Assembly (NCBI GenBank): GCA_902781455.1
Contig: CACZJF010000002.1
Location: 62,001 to 126,000, forward strand
Direction of reading: 5' to 3'
Source: an uncultured Lachnospiraceae bacterium
GTDB lineage: Bacteria; Bacillota; Clostridia; Lachnospirales; Lachnospiraceae
Length of the DNA: 64,000 nucleotides
The notes under the pieces were generated by a model that had not been told where the DNA came from, made no database searches, and saw only the letters and a list, made by a program, of their open reading frames with translations. A program made the translations under genes and the position numbers. Below, piece by piece: positions 1 to 7,449 of this stretch; the first letter of the stretch is position 1; every line of letters starts with the position of its first letter.

Positions 1-576
1 TGCTGGAAGGGCGGCGGGGCCGGCCATAAGAACCTGATCATGGTGACGCTTGGAACCGGAATCGGCGGCGGTGTAGTCGTGGAGGGAAAGGTCATTGCCG
101 GCGCGCACGGCAGCGGCGGCGAGATCGGCCATGTTCATGTGACGGAGGAGCTGACTGAACCATGCAACTGCGGCAATGTCGGCTGCCTGGAGCAGGTCGC
201 TTCCGCAACCGGAATTGTCCGCCTCGCGAAGATGCAGCTGGAGAAGGATCCGGACACGCCGAGCGTGCTTCGCGGAAGAACCCTCTCCGCAAAGCAGGTC
301 TGGGACGCGGTCAAGGCCGGCGATGAGGTCGCGGATGCCATCGCTGAGAAGTTCGGACTGTACCTTGGCAGGGCGCTGGCGGCGTTTGCCTGTGTGACTG
401 ACCCCGAGATTTATGTCATCGGCGGCGGTGTCTCGAAGGCAGGCCCCGTCATTCTGGACTATGTACAGAAGTACTACCGCCAGTATGCATTCCCCGGGTG
501 CAAGGACGCAGCATTCGCTCTTGCGACACTTGGCAATGACGCGGGAATCTACGGCGCGGCGAAGGTGGTGCTGTAA
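1..576 (+). CDS. glcK: ROK-family glucokinase, 5' end cut by the window
   Basis: ATP-dependent phosphorylation of glucose to glucose-6-phosphate in the cytoplasm is the usual role of this ROK subfamily. The frame is open from base 1, so the N-terminal ATP-binding part lies outside the window. Visible are the glycine-rich segment GTGIGGG, the ROK zinc-binding stretch CNCGNVGCLE with its three cysteines (His-Val-His just upstream completes the usual zinc site), and a C-terminal IGGGVS segment typical of the fold. A ROK transcriptional repressor would carry an N-terminal helix-turn-helix that cannot be checked here. The nearness of the zinc motif to the sugar-binding region and the normal C-terminal length favour a kinase. 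Another ROK hexose specificity remains possible. Confidence 0.88.
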   Translation, partial: CWKGGGAGHKNLIMVTLGTGIGGGVVVEGKVIAGAHGSGGEIGHVHVTEELTEPCNCGNVGCLEQVASATGIVRLAKMQLEKDPDTPSVLRGRTLSAKQVWDAVKAGDEVADAIAEKFGLYLGRALAAFACVTDPEIYVIGGGVSKAGPVILDYVQKYYRQYAFPGCKDAAFALATLGNDAGIYGAAKVVL

Positions 577-639
577 GTGCTTTCTGCCGGCGGCTGTCCG
601 GCAGTTTTCTACATTTGAGAAAGATGGAGGATTTATATC

Positions 640-741
640 ATGAGAAGACGTAACAAGAAGCAGCAGGTGATCGCTATTGTCATCGTGGTCATTCTGGTAG
701 CGGCGATGCTGTTTTCCCTGATCCCGGCATTTCTGCTGTAA
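640..741 (+). CDS. 33-residue single-span membrane peptide
   Basis: A short ORF begins at an ATG preceded by GGAGG at 626-630, nine bases away. It encodes a basic N-terminus (MRRRNKKQQ) followed by about 22 hydrophobic residues and no C-terminal domain. This is the layout of a small N-in membrane peptide. It sits 63 bp after the glucokinase stop on the same strand and is probably co-transcribed with it. I do not recognise a named family with certainty, and no function is assigned. The good ribosome-binding site and clean Arg/Lys-then-hydrophobic pattern argue that it is translated. Confidence 0.6.
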   Translation: MRRRNKKQQVIAIVIVVILVAAMLFSLIPAFLL

Positions 742-852
742 GAAGCCGGCTCCGGTTCCCGCGGGGCTGAAGGCCTGCGCCGGGATACCGGTATTGGCAT
801 CCGACAACGGTCCCGCAGGAGAATCACTGTTGTTGCGAGAGGAGAGGGGAAC

Positions 853-2388
853 GTGAAAAGAAGAACATTTCACAGGACTGTGCTGGCTTTTCTTGCCGCG
901 GCAGCTTTGTTTTCGATCCAGGCCCAGGCCGGGAAACCGGTGGCTTCCGCGTCGGATACAACCATCGCGAACGGGGTGTATGTGGAAGGGGTCGACCTGT
1001 CCGGCATGACACCGGAGCAGGCAAAGGACGCGCTGAAAGCCAAGGCAGATTCCATGGCGGCGACGGCTGTCAACCTGCGGCTCGGAGACCGTGTCATCAC
1101 CACATCGCTGGCCGATCTTGGCTATTCCTGCACGAACCTTGATATCGTAGATTCACTGGTCCCGATCGGAAAGAGCGGGAACATCGTACAGCGGTACAAG
1201 GAGCAGAAGGATCTTGAGAATCAGACGGTAGAGTACGCGCTGGACTTTACCGTTGATTACGCCCGTGTAAAAGAATTTGTCCAAAACTGCAGTGTTTATA
1301 ATACCGATCCGGTGGAAGGAGAACTGCTGGTCGGCGATGACGGCTATCCTTATGTAGAGGGCGGCACAAAGGGAATCACCCTGAAGCCGAAGAAGTCTGC
1401 AAAGGCGGTGCTAAAGGCAATTGAGTCATGGACAGGCGGCGACATTACGGTTGATCTGGTCTATGATGAGGTCAGCCCGAATGTGTCATACGAAACGCTT
1501 GCCCAGGTGAAGGATATCCTGGGGATGGCGACGACGGATTATTCCGCGTCTTCCGGAAACCGCGCGATCAATGTGGAGAACGGGTGCTCCCTGATCAACG
1601 GCACTCTTCTGTGGCCGGGTGACGAGTTCTCTGTGACGGAGGCGGTGACGCCGTTTTCCGAGGAAAATGGATACATGCCCGCGCCTACCTATGAAGAGAA
1701 CCGCACCATCGATTCCTACGGGGGCGGAATCTGCCAGGTGTCCACTACGCTGTACAACGCAGCGCTGAAGGCAGAGATGGATATCACCGCCAGGTCCAAT
1801 CATACGATGATGGTGACCTATGTGGAACCGTCCAAGGACGCAGCCATCGCGGAAGGTGTCATGGACATGCGCTTCGTGAACAATACGGATGCGCCGATCT
1901 ACATCCAGGGCGGCTGTTACGGCGGGCAGATCACATTTATCATCTATGGCCACGAGACACGGCCGGCGAACCGGACGATTGAATTCGAGAGCAGAACCAT
2001 CGCGACGATGCCGGCGGACGGGTACTCGCTGTACCCGGATGCAACCCAGGCAGTGGGTTATATTGCCCAGACCCAGTCACCGCACACCGGCTGCCAGGCA
2101 CAGCTCTGGAAGCATATCTATATCGATGGCGTTGAAACGGAAGAGGTTCTGGTGAATGAAAGCTACTACCAGTCTGTCGGAACCATCTATTCCGTCGGTG
2201 TCATGACCGACAATGCCTCGGTGCAGCAGGCGCTGTACGGAGCCATCGGATCCAATAATCTGGAAGCGGTGCAGCAGATCATCCGGACCGGAACTGCCGC
2301 TGCACAGCCTGATCAGAGTCAGAACCAGACAGCGGGAGATGTGGACGACAACATGGCGCAGAATGGCGATGTGACAATTGTAAACTGA
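853..2388 (+). CDS. VanW-family exported wall-associated protein
   Basis: A 511-residue protein starting at GTG 853 behind a GAGAGGGG ribosome-binding site. Residues 5-25 form an N-terminal hydrophobic signal/anchor. A putative peptidoglycan-binding module (PG_binding_4-like, inferred from typical architecture) occupies roughly residues 60-200. The VanW domain lies at about 233-365 and holds the hallmark GGGICQVSTTLYNAAL. The tail is Gln/Asn-rich and low in complexity. VanW proteins occur in some vancomycin-resistance clusters but are also widespread housekeeping surface proteins in Clostridia, and no van genes are visible here. The biochemical role is unknown; envelope association is inferred from the signal and domain pattern. 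It is followed after 48 bp by an Lrp-type regulator. Confidence 0.85.
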   Translation: MKRRTFHRTVLAFLAAAALFSIQAQAGKPVASASDTTIANGVYVEGVDLSGMTPEQAKDALKAKADSMAATAVNLRLGDRVITTSLADLGYSCTNLDIVDSLVPIGKSGNIVQRYKEQKDLENQTVEYALDFTVDYARVKEFVQNCSVYNTDPVEGELLVGDDGYPYVEGGTKGITLKPKKSAKAVLKAIESWTGGDITVDLVYDEVSPNVSYETLAQVKDILGMATTDYSASSGNRAINVENGCSLINGTLLWPGDEFSVTEAVTPFSEENGYMPAPTYEENRTIDSYGGGICQVSTTLYNAALKAEMDITARSNHTMMVTYVEPSKDAAIAEGVMDMRFVNNTDAPIYIQGGCYGGQITFIIYGHETRPANRTIEFESRTIATMPADGYSLYPDATQAVGYIAQTQSPHTGCQAQLWKHIYIDGVETEEVLVNESYYQSVGTIYSVGVMTDNASVQQALYGAIGSNNLEAVQQIIRTGTAAAQPDQSQNQTAGDVDDNMAQNGDVTIVN

Positions 2389-2436
2389 GGAGACGCGGAA
2401 TGGATTCCGTGTTTCCCGGAGAAAAGGAGAGACAGG

Positions 2437-2919
2437 ATGAGGGAGAGAATCCTTGCGCTGCTGGAGCGCAATTCAAGGATGACGGCAGAAGAGATCGCTG
2501 TCCTGCTCGGATCGAGCAGTGAGGTGATTGCGAATGAGATCCGGAAAATGGAGCAGGAGAACATTATCTGCGGCTACAATACACTGATTGACTGGGACAA
2601 GGCCGGGTCAGACGCGGTAACTGCCCTGATTGAGGTGAGAGTGACCCCGCAGAGAGGGCAGGGCTTTGACAACATCGCGGAGCGCATCTACAACTATCCG
2701 GAAGTGCAGTCTGTCTACCTGATCTCAGGTGCGTATGACCTGCTTGTCATTCTCGAAGGAAAGACGCTGAAGGAAGTATCTGAATTCGTCTCGAGCAAGC
2801 TCTCCACGCTGGATACGGTCCTTTCGACGGCGACGCATTTCATCCTCAAAAAGTACAAGGACGATGGCATCATCTTCGAGCGGAAGAAGAAGGATGAGCG
2901 GATGACCATCATCCCTTGA
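2437..2919 (+). CDS. Lrp/AsnC-family transcriptional regulator
   Basis: A 160-residue protein with an N-terminal winged helix-turn-helix (about residues 1-60) and a C-terminal RAM/AsnC effector domain (about 65-140, with the pattern VQSVYLISGAYDLLVILEG). Family members bind amino acids, assemble as dimers or octamers and control amino-acid metabolism. It lies directly upstream of a class I aminotransferase on the same strand with a 117 bp gap. That pairing is common, and the aminotransferase is its most likely target (inference). The ribosome-binding site is GGAGA about 10 bases before ATG 2437. The tail is short and basic (ERKKKDERM). Confidence 0.9.
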   Translation: MRERILALLERNSRMTAEEIAVLLGSSSEVIANEIRKMEQENIICGYNTLIDWDKAGSDAVTALIEVRVTPQRGQGFDNIAERIYNYPEVQSVYLISGAYDLLVILEGKTLKEVSEFVSSKLSTLDTVLSTATHFILKKYKDDGIIFERKKKDERMTIIP

Positions 2920-3036
2920 GGCGTACAGTCTAAAGACAAATTGCTTTGATACGCGTCCGGATGCAGTCCGGACAGCGGTGGAGTTGCTGAAGCGGTATTC
3001 CGACAGCATACGGGAACAAAAGAAGGGATCGATCAG

Positions 3037-4221
3037 ATGAAGGAGCTGGCAAACAGAAACCTGCTTTCCGCAAAGGCAGACAGCCTGAAACCTTCCGGCA
3101 TCCGGAAGTTCTTTGATATTGTGGCCGAGATGGACGATGTTGTCTCTCTCGGTGTGGGCGAGCCTGACTTTGATACACCATGGGCGGTGCGTGATGAGGG
3201 CATCTACACGCTGGAGCGCGGCAAGACCTTCTATACGTCGAATGCCGGCCTCATGGAGCTGAGGGAGGAGATCGTCAGATTCCTGAAGAAGCGGCTTGAT
3301 GTCCGCTATGATCCGGCCACGGAGTGCCTTGTCACGGTCGGCGGGTCAGAGGCGATCGATCTGGCGTTCCGCGCCATGCTGAATCCGGGGGATGAGGTTC
3401 TGATCCCGGAACCGTGTTATGTGTCCTATGTCCCCTGCGCGATCCTTGCCGACGGTGTTCCCGTGCCGATCCCGCTGCAGGATCGGAACGACTTCCGCCT
3501 CACCGCGAAGGAGCTGGAAGAACATATCACAGAGAAGACGAAGATCCTTGTCCTTCCGTTCCCGAACAATCCGACGGGGGCTGTCATGCGCAGAGAGGAC
3601 CTCGAGGCGGTGGCCCGGGTCTGCCTGGAGCATGACCTGTATGTGGTATCTGATGAGATCTACTCAGAGCTGACCTACACCGGGGAGGATCATGTATCGA
3701 TCGTCCAGATCCCCGGCATGCAGGAGAGAACCATCCTGATCAACGGTTTCTCGAAAGCATTTGCCATGACCGGATGGCGGCTGGGGTACTGCTGCGGACC
3801 GGAAGCGATCCTGTCTGTCATGACCAAGATTCATCAGTTTGCCATCATGTGTGCCCCGACCAACAGCCAGTACGCGGCGACAGTGGCACTCAGGGACTGC
3901 TACGGAGAGGTTGAGAAGATGCGCGAAGCGTACAATCAGAGAAGGCGCTTCCTGCTGCACTCCTTCCGCAGGATGGGACTGCCGTGCTTTGAACCGTTTG
4001 GCGCGTTCTATGTCTTTCCCTGTATCAGGGAATTCGGCATGACGAGCGAGGAGTTCGCGACAAGGCTCCTGGAGGAGCAGCGGGTCGCGGTTGTCCCGGG
4101 GGACGCTTTCGGCCAGAGCGGAGAAGGATTCATCCGCATCTCCTACGCTTACTCCCTCGACGCGCTGAAAGAAGCCGTCGGGCGGCTGGAGAAGTTCGTC
4201 ACGAAACTGCGGGAGCGCTGA
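3037..4221 (+). CDS. PLP-dependent class I/II aminotransferase
   Basis: A 394-residue fold-type I aminotransferase. PLP features are visible: the aspartate region VSDEIYSEL, the Schiff-base lysine K240 in SKAFAMTGWRLGY, and FPNNPTGAV, which contacts the cofactor phosphate. The C-terminal arginine in GFIRISYAYS binds the substrate carboxylate. Such enzymes move amino groups between an amino acid and 2-oxoglutarate or pyruvate. The exact amino acid cannot be read from sequence, but the aromatic or alanine/aspartate-type subgroup is likely. It follows an Lrp-family regulator. With glutamate dehydrogenase and indolepyruvate oxidoreductase elsewhere in the window, it could feed 2-oxo acids into ferredoxin-linked fermentation (inference). 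Confidence 0.9.
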   Translation: MKELANRNLLSAKADSLKPSGIRKFFDIVAEMDDVVSLGVGEPDFDTPWAVRDEGIYTLERGKTFYTSNAGLMELREEIVRFLKKRLDVRYDPATECLVTVGGSEAIDLAFRAMLNPGDEVLIPEPCYVSYVPCAILADGVPVPIPLQDRNDFRLTAKELEEHITEKTKILVLPFPNNPTGAVMRREDLEAVARVCLEHDLYVVSDEIYSELTYTGEDHVSIVQIPGMQERTILINGFSKAFAMTGWRLGYCCGPEAILSVMTKIHQFAIMCAPTNSQYAATVALRDCYGEVEKMREAYNQRRRFLLHSFRRMGLPCFEPFGAFYVFPCIREFGMTSEEFATRLLEEQRVAVVPGDAFGQSGEGFIRISYAYSLDALKEAVGRLEKFVTKLRER

Positions 4222-4266
4222 ACCTGCTTTCCGGCGTGTATGAAATGAAAAATGATTTGACCAAAG

Positions 4267-4292
4267 AGGCGGAGCCGTTGTCGGCTCCGCCT
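4267..4292 (+). terminator. Hairpin after the aminotransferase, weak T-tract
   Basis: The arms GGCGGAGCC (4268-4276) and GGCTCCGCC (4283-4291) are perfectly complementary around a 6-base loop, with one more A-T pair outside. Only TTA follows, so it is a poor canonical terminator. It probably still ends or slows the aminotransferase transcript, because a promoter for the next operon lies about 100 bp downstream. A second palindrome, CAGCCCGCC/GGCGGGCTG, sits at 4316-4334 and could be an operator or a second hairpin. Confidence 0.5.
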
Positions 4293-4388
4293 TACGCATA
4301 GAGAACCCGGACATTCAGCCCGCCGGGCGGGCTGACCGGTACCGGGATATGCTCCGGACGGGCTCCGGCCTGGCTGCCCGCCGCCGGT

Positions 4389-4417
4389 TTGACAGAATCA
4401 GCATCATACGGTATCAT
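4389..4417 (+). promoter_or_regulatory. Sigma-A promoter for the ABC transporter operon
   Basis: TTGACA at 4389-4394 is a perfect -35 box. It is followed by exactly 17 bp and TATCAT at 4412-4417 as the -10 box. Transcription would start near 4424, about 70 bases before the permease ATG at 4497. The palindrome at 4316-4334 lies just upstream and could serve as a regulator site (inference). Confidence 0.75.
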
Positions 4418-4496
4418 TGCATCGTTGCAGCACTGCATCACATTAAAGCGGTGCATTCCGAAACACAGATCACCAGGAACATCGACAGTAAATGGT

Positions 4497-5333
4497 ATGA
4501 ACGATACAGCACTCAGACAGGACGCAGCGCCGGCAGCGGCGCGCGGGAAGAAAAAGAAAACGGGAAAGAACATACAGTACAGGCTTCTTTCCCTGATCTG
4601 CTTTGTACTGATTATCGGCCTGTGGTGCGTGGCATCCTATGGCCATCTGGTACAGGAAGTGTTTCTTCCTTCACCGACCGCGGTCCTTTCAAAACTCTTC
4701 AGCATGGCGGCAGACGGCACACTCTGGGCCCACTGCAGCGCTTCCATCGCCCGTGTCATGATCGGCTGGATCTGGTCTGTCATCGTGGCGCTTCCGATGG
4801 GAATGCTGATGGCAAACTCAAAGAGGTTCTGCGCGTTCATACAGCCGATTATAGAGTTCGCGCGCTATCTTCCCGTGGTTGCCCTGGTGCCCCTGACGCT
4901 TCTGTATCTGGGCATCGAAGAGTCACAGAAGTATACGATTATCTTTCTGGGGACCTTCTTTCAGCTGGTGCTGATGGTGGCGGACACGGTTTCCAATGTG
5001 GACATCAACATGATCAATGCCGCGAAGACGCTGGGCGCAAACCGGTTCCAGGTCTACAAGGAAGTGATCTTCCCTGCTGCGCTGCCCGGACTGATTGATG
5101 ATTTCCGGCTGACCATCGGCTGGGCATGGACTTATCTGGTTGTGGCGGAGATGGTTGCGGCGAGCAGCGGGCTTGGGTTTATGATCCTTCGTTCGCAGAG
5201 GTATCTTGCGACGGATACGATCTTTGCCGGACTGATCATGATTGGGCTGATCGGCCTGGTCACGGACTGGATTTTCCGCATCATCAGCAGGATCGTGGCA
5301 CCATGGCAGGAGAGGCTTTCAGACAGCAGGTGA
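4497..5333 (+). CDS. ABC transporter permease, SsuC/TauC type
   Basis: A 278-residue integral membrane protein with about six transmembrane segments and the BPD_transp_1 permease domain. The cytoplasmic EAA-like loop is visible as NAAKTLGANRFQVYKEVIFPAALP. It forms the membrane channel of an importer with the next two genes. ATG 4497 is chosen because the frame's upstream TTG at 4389 is the first half of a promoter -35 box and would not be transcribed. The ribosome-binding site is weak. The N-terminus is hydrophilic and Lys/Ala-rich before the first span, as is usual for nitrate/sulfonate/taurine-type permeases. The substrate cannot be decided. Confidence 0.85.
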   Translation: MNDTALRQDAAPAAARGKKKKTGKNIQYRLLSLICFVLIIGLWCVASYGHLVQEVFLPSPTAVLSKLFSMAADGTLWAHCSASIARVMIGWIWSVIVALPMGMLMANSKRFCAFIQPIIEFARYLPVVALVPLTLLYLGIEESQKYTIIFLGTFFQLVLMVADTVSNVDINMINAAKTLGANRFQVYKEVIFPAALPGLIDDFRLTIGWAWTYLVVAEMVAASSGLGFMILRSQRYLATDTIFAGLIMIGLIGLVTDWIFRIISRIVAPWQERLSDSR

Positions 5334-5348
5334 GAAGGAAGAAAGCGC

Positions 5349-6152
5349 ATGAAAACAGGAAGCAGTGACCGCCCCGTGCGGCTTAAGGTAGATCACCTGG
5401 GCAAGGTGTTCGGCGAAGGTGAACAGGCAGTGTGCGCGCTTCAGGTTGTCAACCTGGAGATCCGGCAGTCAGAGTTCGTGATGATCGTCGGCCCGTCCGG
5501 CTGCGGAAAAACCACGCTGATCAATATCATAGGAGGACTGGAACAGCAGACTTCCGGCGACGTCCTGCTCGACGGCCATATGATCAGCGGAGCAGGAGCG
5601 GACCGTGGAATGGTATTTCAGGGATACAGTCTGTTCCCCTGGCTGACGGTACTGAAGAATGTGGAATTCGGCCTGAAGATGAAAGGCATCCCGGCACAGC
5701 ATCGGGAGAGGACCGCGCGCAAGTACATCCGTCTGGTCGGCCTGGAAGGCTTTGAAAATGCGCTGCCGAAGCAGCTTTCGGGCGGCATGAAGCAGAGAGT
5801 CGCCATCGCGAGGACGCTGGCAAATGAGCCGGAGATTCTTCTGATGGACGAGCCGTTCGGCGCGCTGGACGCACAGACCAGAGTTGTCATGCAGGAACTT
5901 CTGGCAGACATCCGCCGGAAGACGGACACAACGATCCTGTTTATCACACACGATATTGACGAGGCTGTCCTTCTGGGAGACAGGGTATATGTCATGAGCC
6001 GGCGGCCGGGGTCTGTCAGGGAGGTTCTGGAGGTGAACCTTCCGGGTGAGAGAAGCCATAACTCTCTGGTACTTCCGGAGTTCCTTGAGATCAAAAAGAA
6101 GATTATGGATATGCTGTGGCGCGAGAGCAACGATGCTGCCATGGGAAGGTGA
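5349..6152 (+). CDS. ABC transporter ATP-binding protein, SsuB/TauB type
   Basis: A 267-residue cytoplasmic ATPase. Walker A GPSGCGKTT is at residues 48-56, the Q-loop follows at VFQGYSLFPW, the ABC signature LSGGMKQR is near 144-151, Walker B ILLMDEPFGALD near 163-174, and the switch histidine is in FITHDIDEA. The run LFPWLTVLKNVEFGL is typical of the nitrate/sulfonate/taurine importer subfamily. It begins 15 bp after the permease stop and would energise that permease. The substrate is unknown. Confidence 0.9.
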   Translation: MKTGSSDRPVRLKVDHLGKVFGEGEQAVCALQVVNLEIRQSEFVMIVGPSGCGKTTLINIIGGLEQQTSGDVLLDGHMISGAGADRGMVFQGYSLFPWLTVLKNVEFGLKMKGIPAQHRERTARKYIRLVGLEGFENALPKQLSGGMKQRVAIARTLANEPEILLMDEPFGALDAQTRVVMQELLADIRRKTDTTILFITHDIDEAVLLGDRVYVMSRRPGSVREVLEVNLPGERSHNSLVLPEFLEIKKKIMDMLWRESNDAAMGR

Positions 6153-6213
6153 GGCCTTCCTGATGAGGGCAGATTTGAATTGCAACTGTAAAAGCAGAAT
6201 GGAGGAGGTTGAA

Positions 6214-7194
6214 ATGAGAAAGAATCTGAGGAACGTATTGCTACCGGCGGCGGTGTCCGCGGCACTTCTTGCAGGTACCATGAGCATGCCGGCATTCGCG
6301 GCAGAGGATGTCACCATGGCATTCTGCACATGGACCGGATACGCACCCATGTTCATCGCCAAAGAGCAGGGATACTTTGACGAGGCAGGGATCAACATGG
6401 ATATCCAGATCATTGAGGACGAGTCGACCTACGCAGCCCTGATGGTACAGGGCAGCGTGCAGTTCCTGGCGACCGCACAGGATCCGAACATCAAGATGTT
6501 CGCGAACGGAACGCCCATCCGCTATGTGCTGGCCATGGACGCTTCCTGCGGCGCGGACGGCCTGGTGACGACGGCCGATATCCAGAGCATGGATGATCTG
6601 AAAGGAAAGACACTGGCGCTTGATACGGCGGCATCTTCTTACTACTTCTTCCTCACCGCGCTGGAAGACGCGAGCAGCCTGAGCGAAGAAGACATCACCC
6701 TGGTGGAGATGTCGGATACGACAGAAGCCGGACTTGCCTTCATGAGCGGGCAGGTCGACGCGGCCATCATGTGGGAGCCGGAACTGTCAGAGGCACTGGA
6801 CAGTGTCGAAGGCGCGCACACGCTGGTGACCAGCGCCGACTATCCGGAGACGATTCTGGACTCCCTGGTTGTCAACGAGGCTTATGCCCAGGAGAAGCCC
6901 GAGGTTGTGGAAGCGGTGAAGGAAGCATGGTACAAGGCGGTCGACTTCATGAAGGAAAACCCGGAAGAAGCCTGCGAGATGATGGCTTCCGGCTTCGAAG
7001 AGGTTACGGCGGAGGATATCGCCTCTGATATGGAAGGCCTGGAGTTCTTCGGAAAGGAAGAAAATGAAATCCTGAACGACAGCCAGACAGAGCGTTCCAT
7101 CACGGCAATCAGCCAGGATATGGCGGATTTCTGGATGGAGAAAGGGGAATGTGAATCCAATGACCTGACCGATTTCTTCTCCCTTCCGGAATAA
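6214..7194 (+). CDS. ABC transporter substrate-binding protein, SsuA/NMT1-like
   Basis: A 326-residue secreted solute receptor. ATG 6214 is preceded by GGAGGAGG at 6201-6208; an upstream ATG in the same frame lies inside the ATPase gene and is not preferred. Residues 1-31 form a signal peptide ending AFA-A. There is no lipobox cysteine, so surface retention is unclear. The mature protein opens with a typical NMT1/SsuA pattern: a first strand, then YAPMFIAKEQGYFDEAGI, followed by the two-lobe periplasmic-binding fold. Family ligands include sulfonates, taurine, nitrate and hydroxymethylpyrimidine precursors. No riboswitch or enzyme gene nearby points to one of them. Confidence 0.82.
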   Translation: MRKNLRNVLLPAAVSAALLAGTMSMPAFAAEDVTMAFCTWTGYAPMFIAKEQGYFDEAGINMDIQIIEDESTYAALMVQGSVQFLATAQDPNIKMFANGTPIRYVLAMDASCGADGLVTTADIQSMDDLKGKTLALDTAASSYYFFLTALEDASSLSEEDITLVEMSDTTEAGLAFMSGQVDAAIMWEPELSEALDSVEGAHTLVTSADYPETILDSLVVNEAYAQEKPEVVEAVKEAWYKAVDFMKENPEEACEMMASGFEEVTAEDIASDMEGLEFFGKEENEILNDSQTERSITAISQDMADFWMEKGECESNDLTDFFSLPE

Positions 7195-7220
7195 GAAACA
7201 CAGAACAGACAAACGTACAC

Positions 7221-7256
7221 ACAGACCGGGCAGAAGCGATTTTCTGCCCGGTCTGT
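7221..7256 (+). terminator. Long perfect hairpin ending the ABC operon
   Basis: ACAGACCGGGCAGAA (7221-7235) pairs perfectly over 15 bp with 7242-7256 around the loop GCGATT. No T-run follows, so termination would rely on the strong stem. It lies 26 bp after the substrate-binding-protein stop and could also protect the 3' end of the mRNA. Confidence 0.6.
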
Positions 7257-7281
7257 CATGCCGGAAAAATGACGAAATCCA

Positions 7282-7325
7282 TTGCGTTCTAATTTTCATG
7301 GTGATATGATACAGACATATCATAT
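7282..7325 (+). promoter_or_regulatory. Sigma-A promoter and overlapping inverted repeat before cstA
   Basis: TTGCGT at 7282-7287, a 17 bp spacer and TATGAT at 7305-7310 make a good promoter with a start near 7317. The -10 box is part of an inverted repeat, ATATGAT (7304-7310) and ATCATAT (7319-7325), placed where a repressor could block initiation. Transcription would leave a leader of about 130 nt before the cstA ATG. Confidence 0.65.
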
Positions 7326-7360
7326 AAACATGTTGCTCCTGACAGGAAAAACTGCATGAT

Positions 7361-7400
7361 GCTGTGAGAATGACCGGAATCTCGCAGCGGTTTTTGTGTT
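7361..7400 (+). terminator. Intrinsic terminator inside the cstA leader (attenuator candidate)
   Basis: GCTGTGAGA (7361-7369) pairs with TCTCGCAGC (7380-7388) over 9 bp including one G-T pair. It is followed by GG and then TTTTTGTGTTTT. It lies after the predicted transcription start and about 50 bases before the cstA start codon, so full-length transcription needs read-through or antitermination. Confidence 0.6.
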
Positions 7401-7449
7401 TTCTTCCGTGTTCATTTCATGGAGCAGCAACAGAATGGGAGGAATAAGT

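Noticed and set aside
853..2388. Vancomycin resistance locus
   Set aside because: VanW alone is common in susceptible Clostridia; no vanA/B-type ligase, vanH, vanX, vanR or vanS is present.
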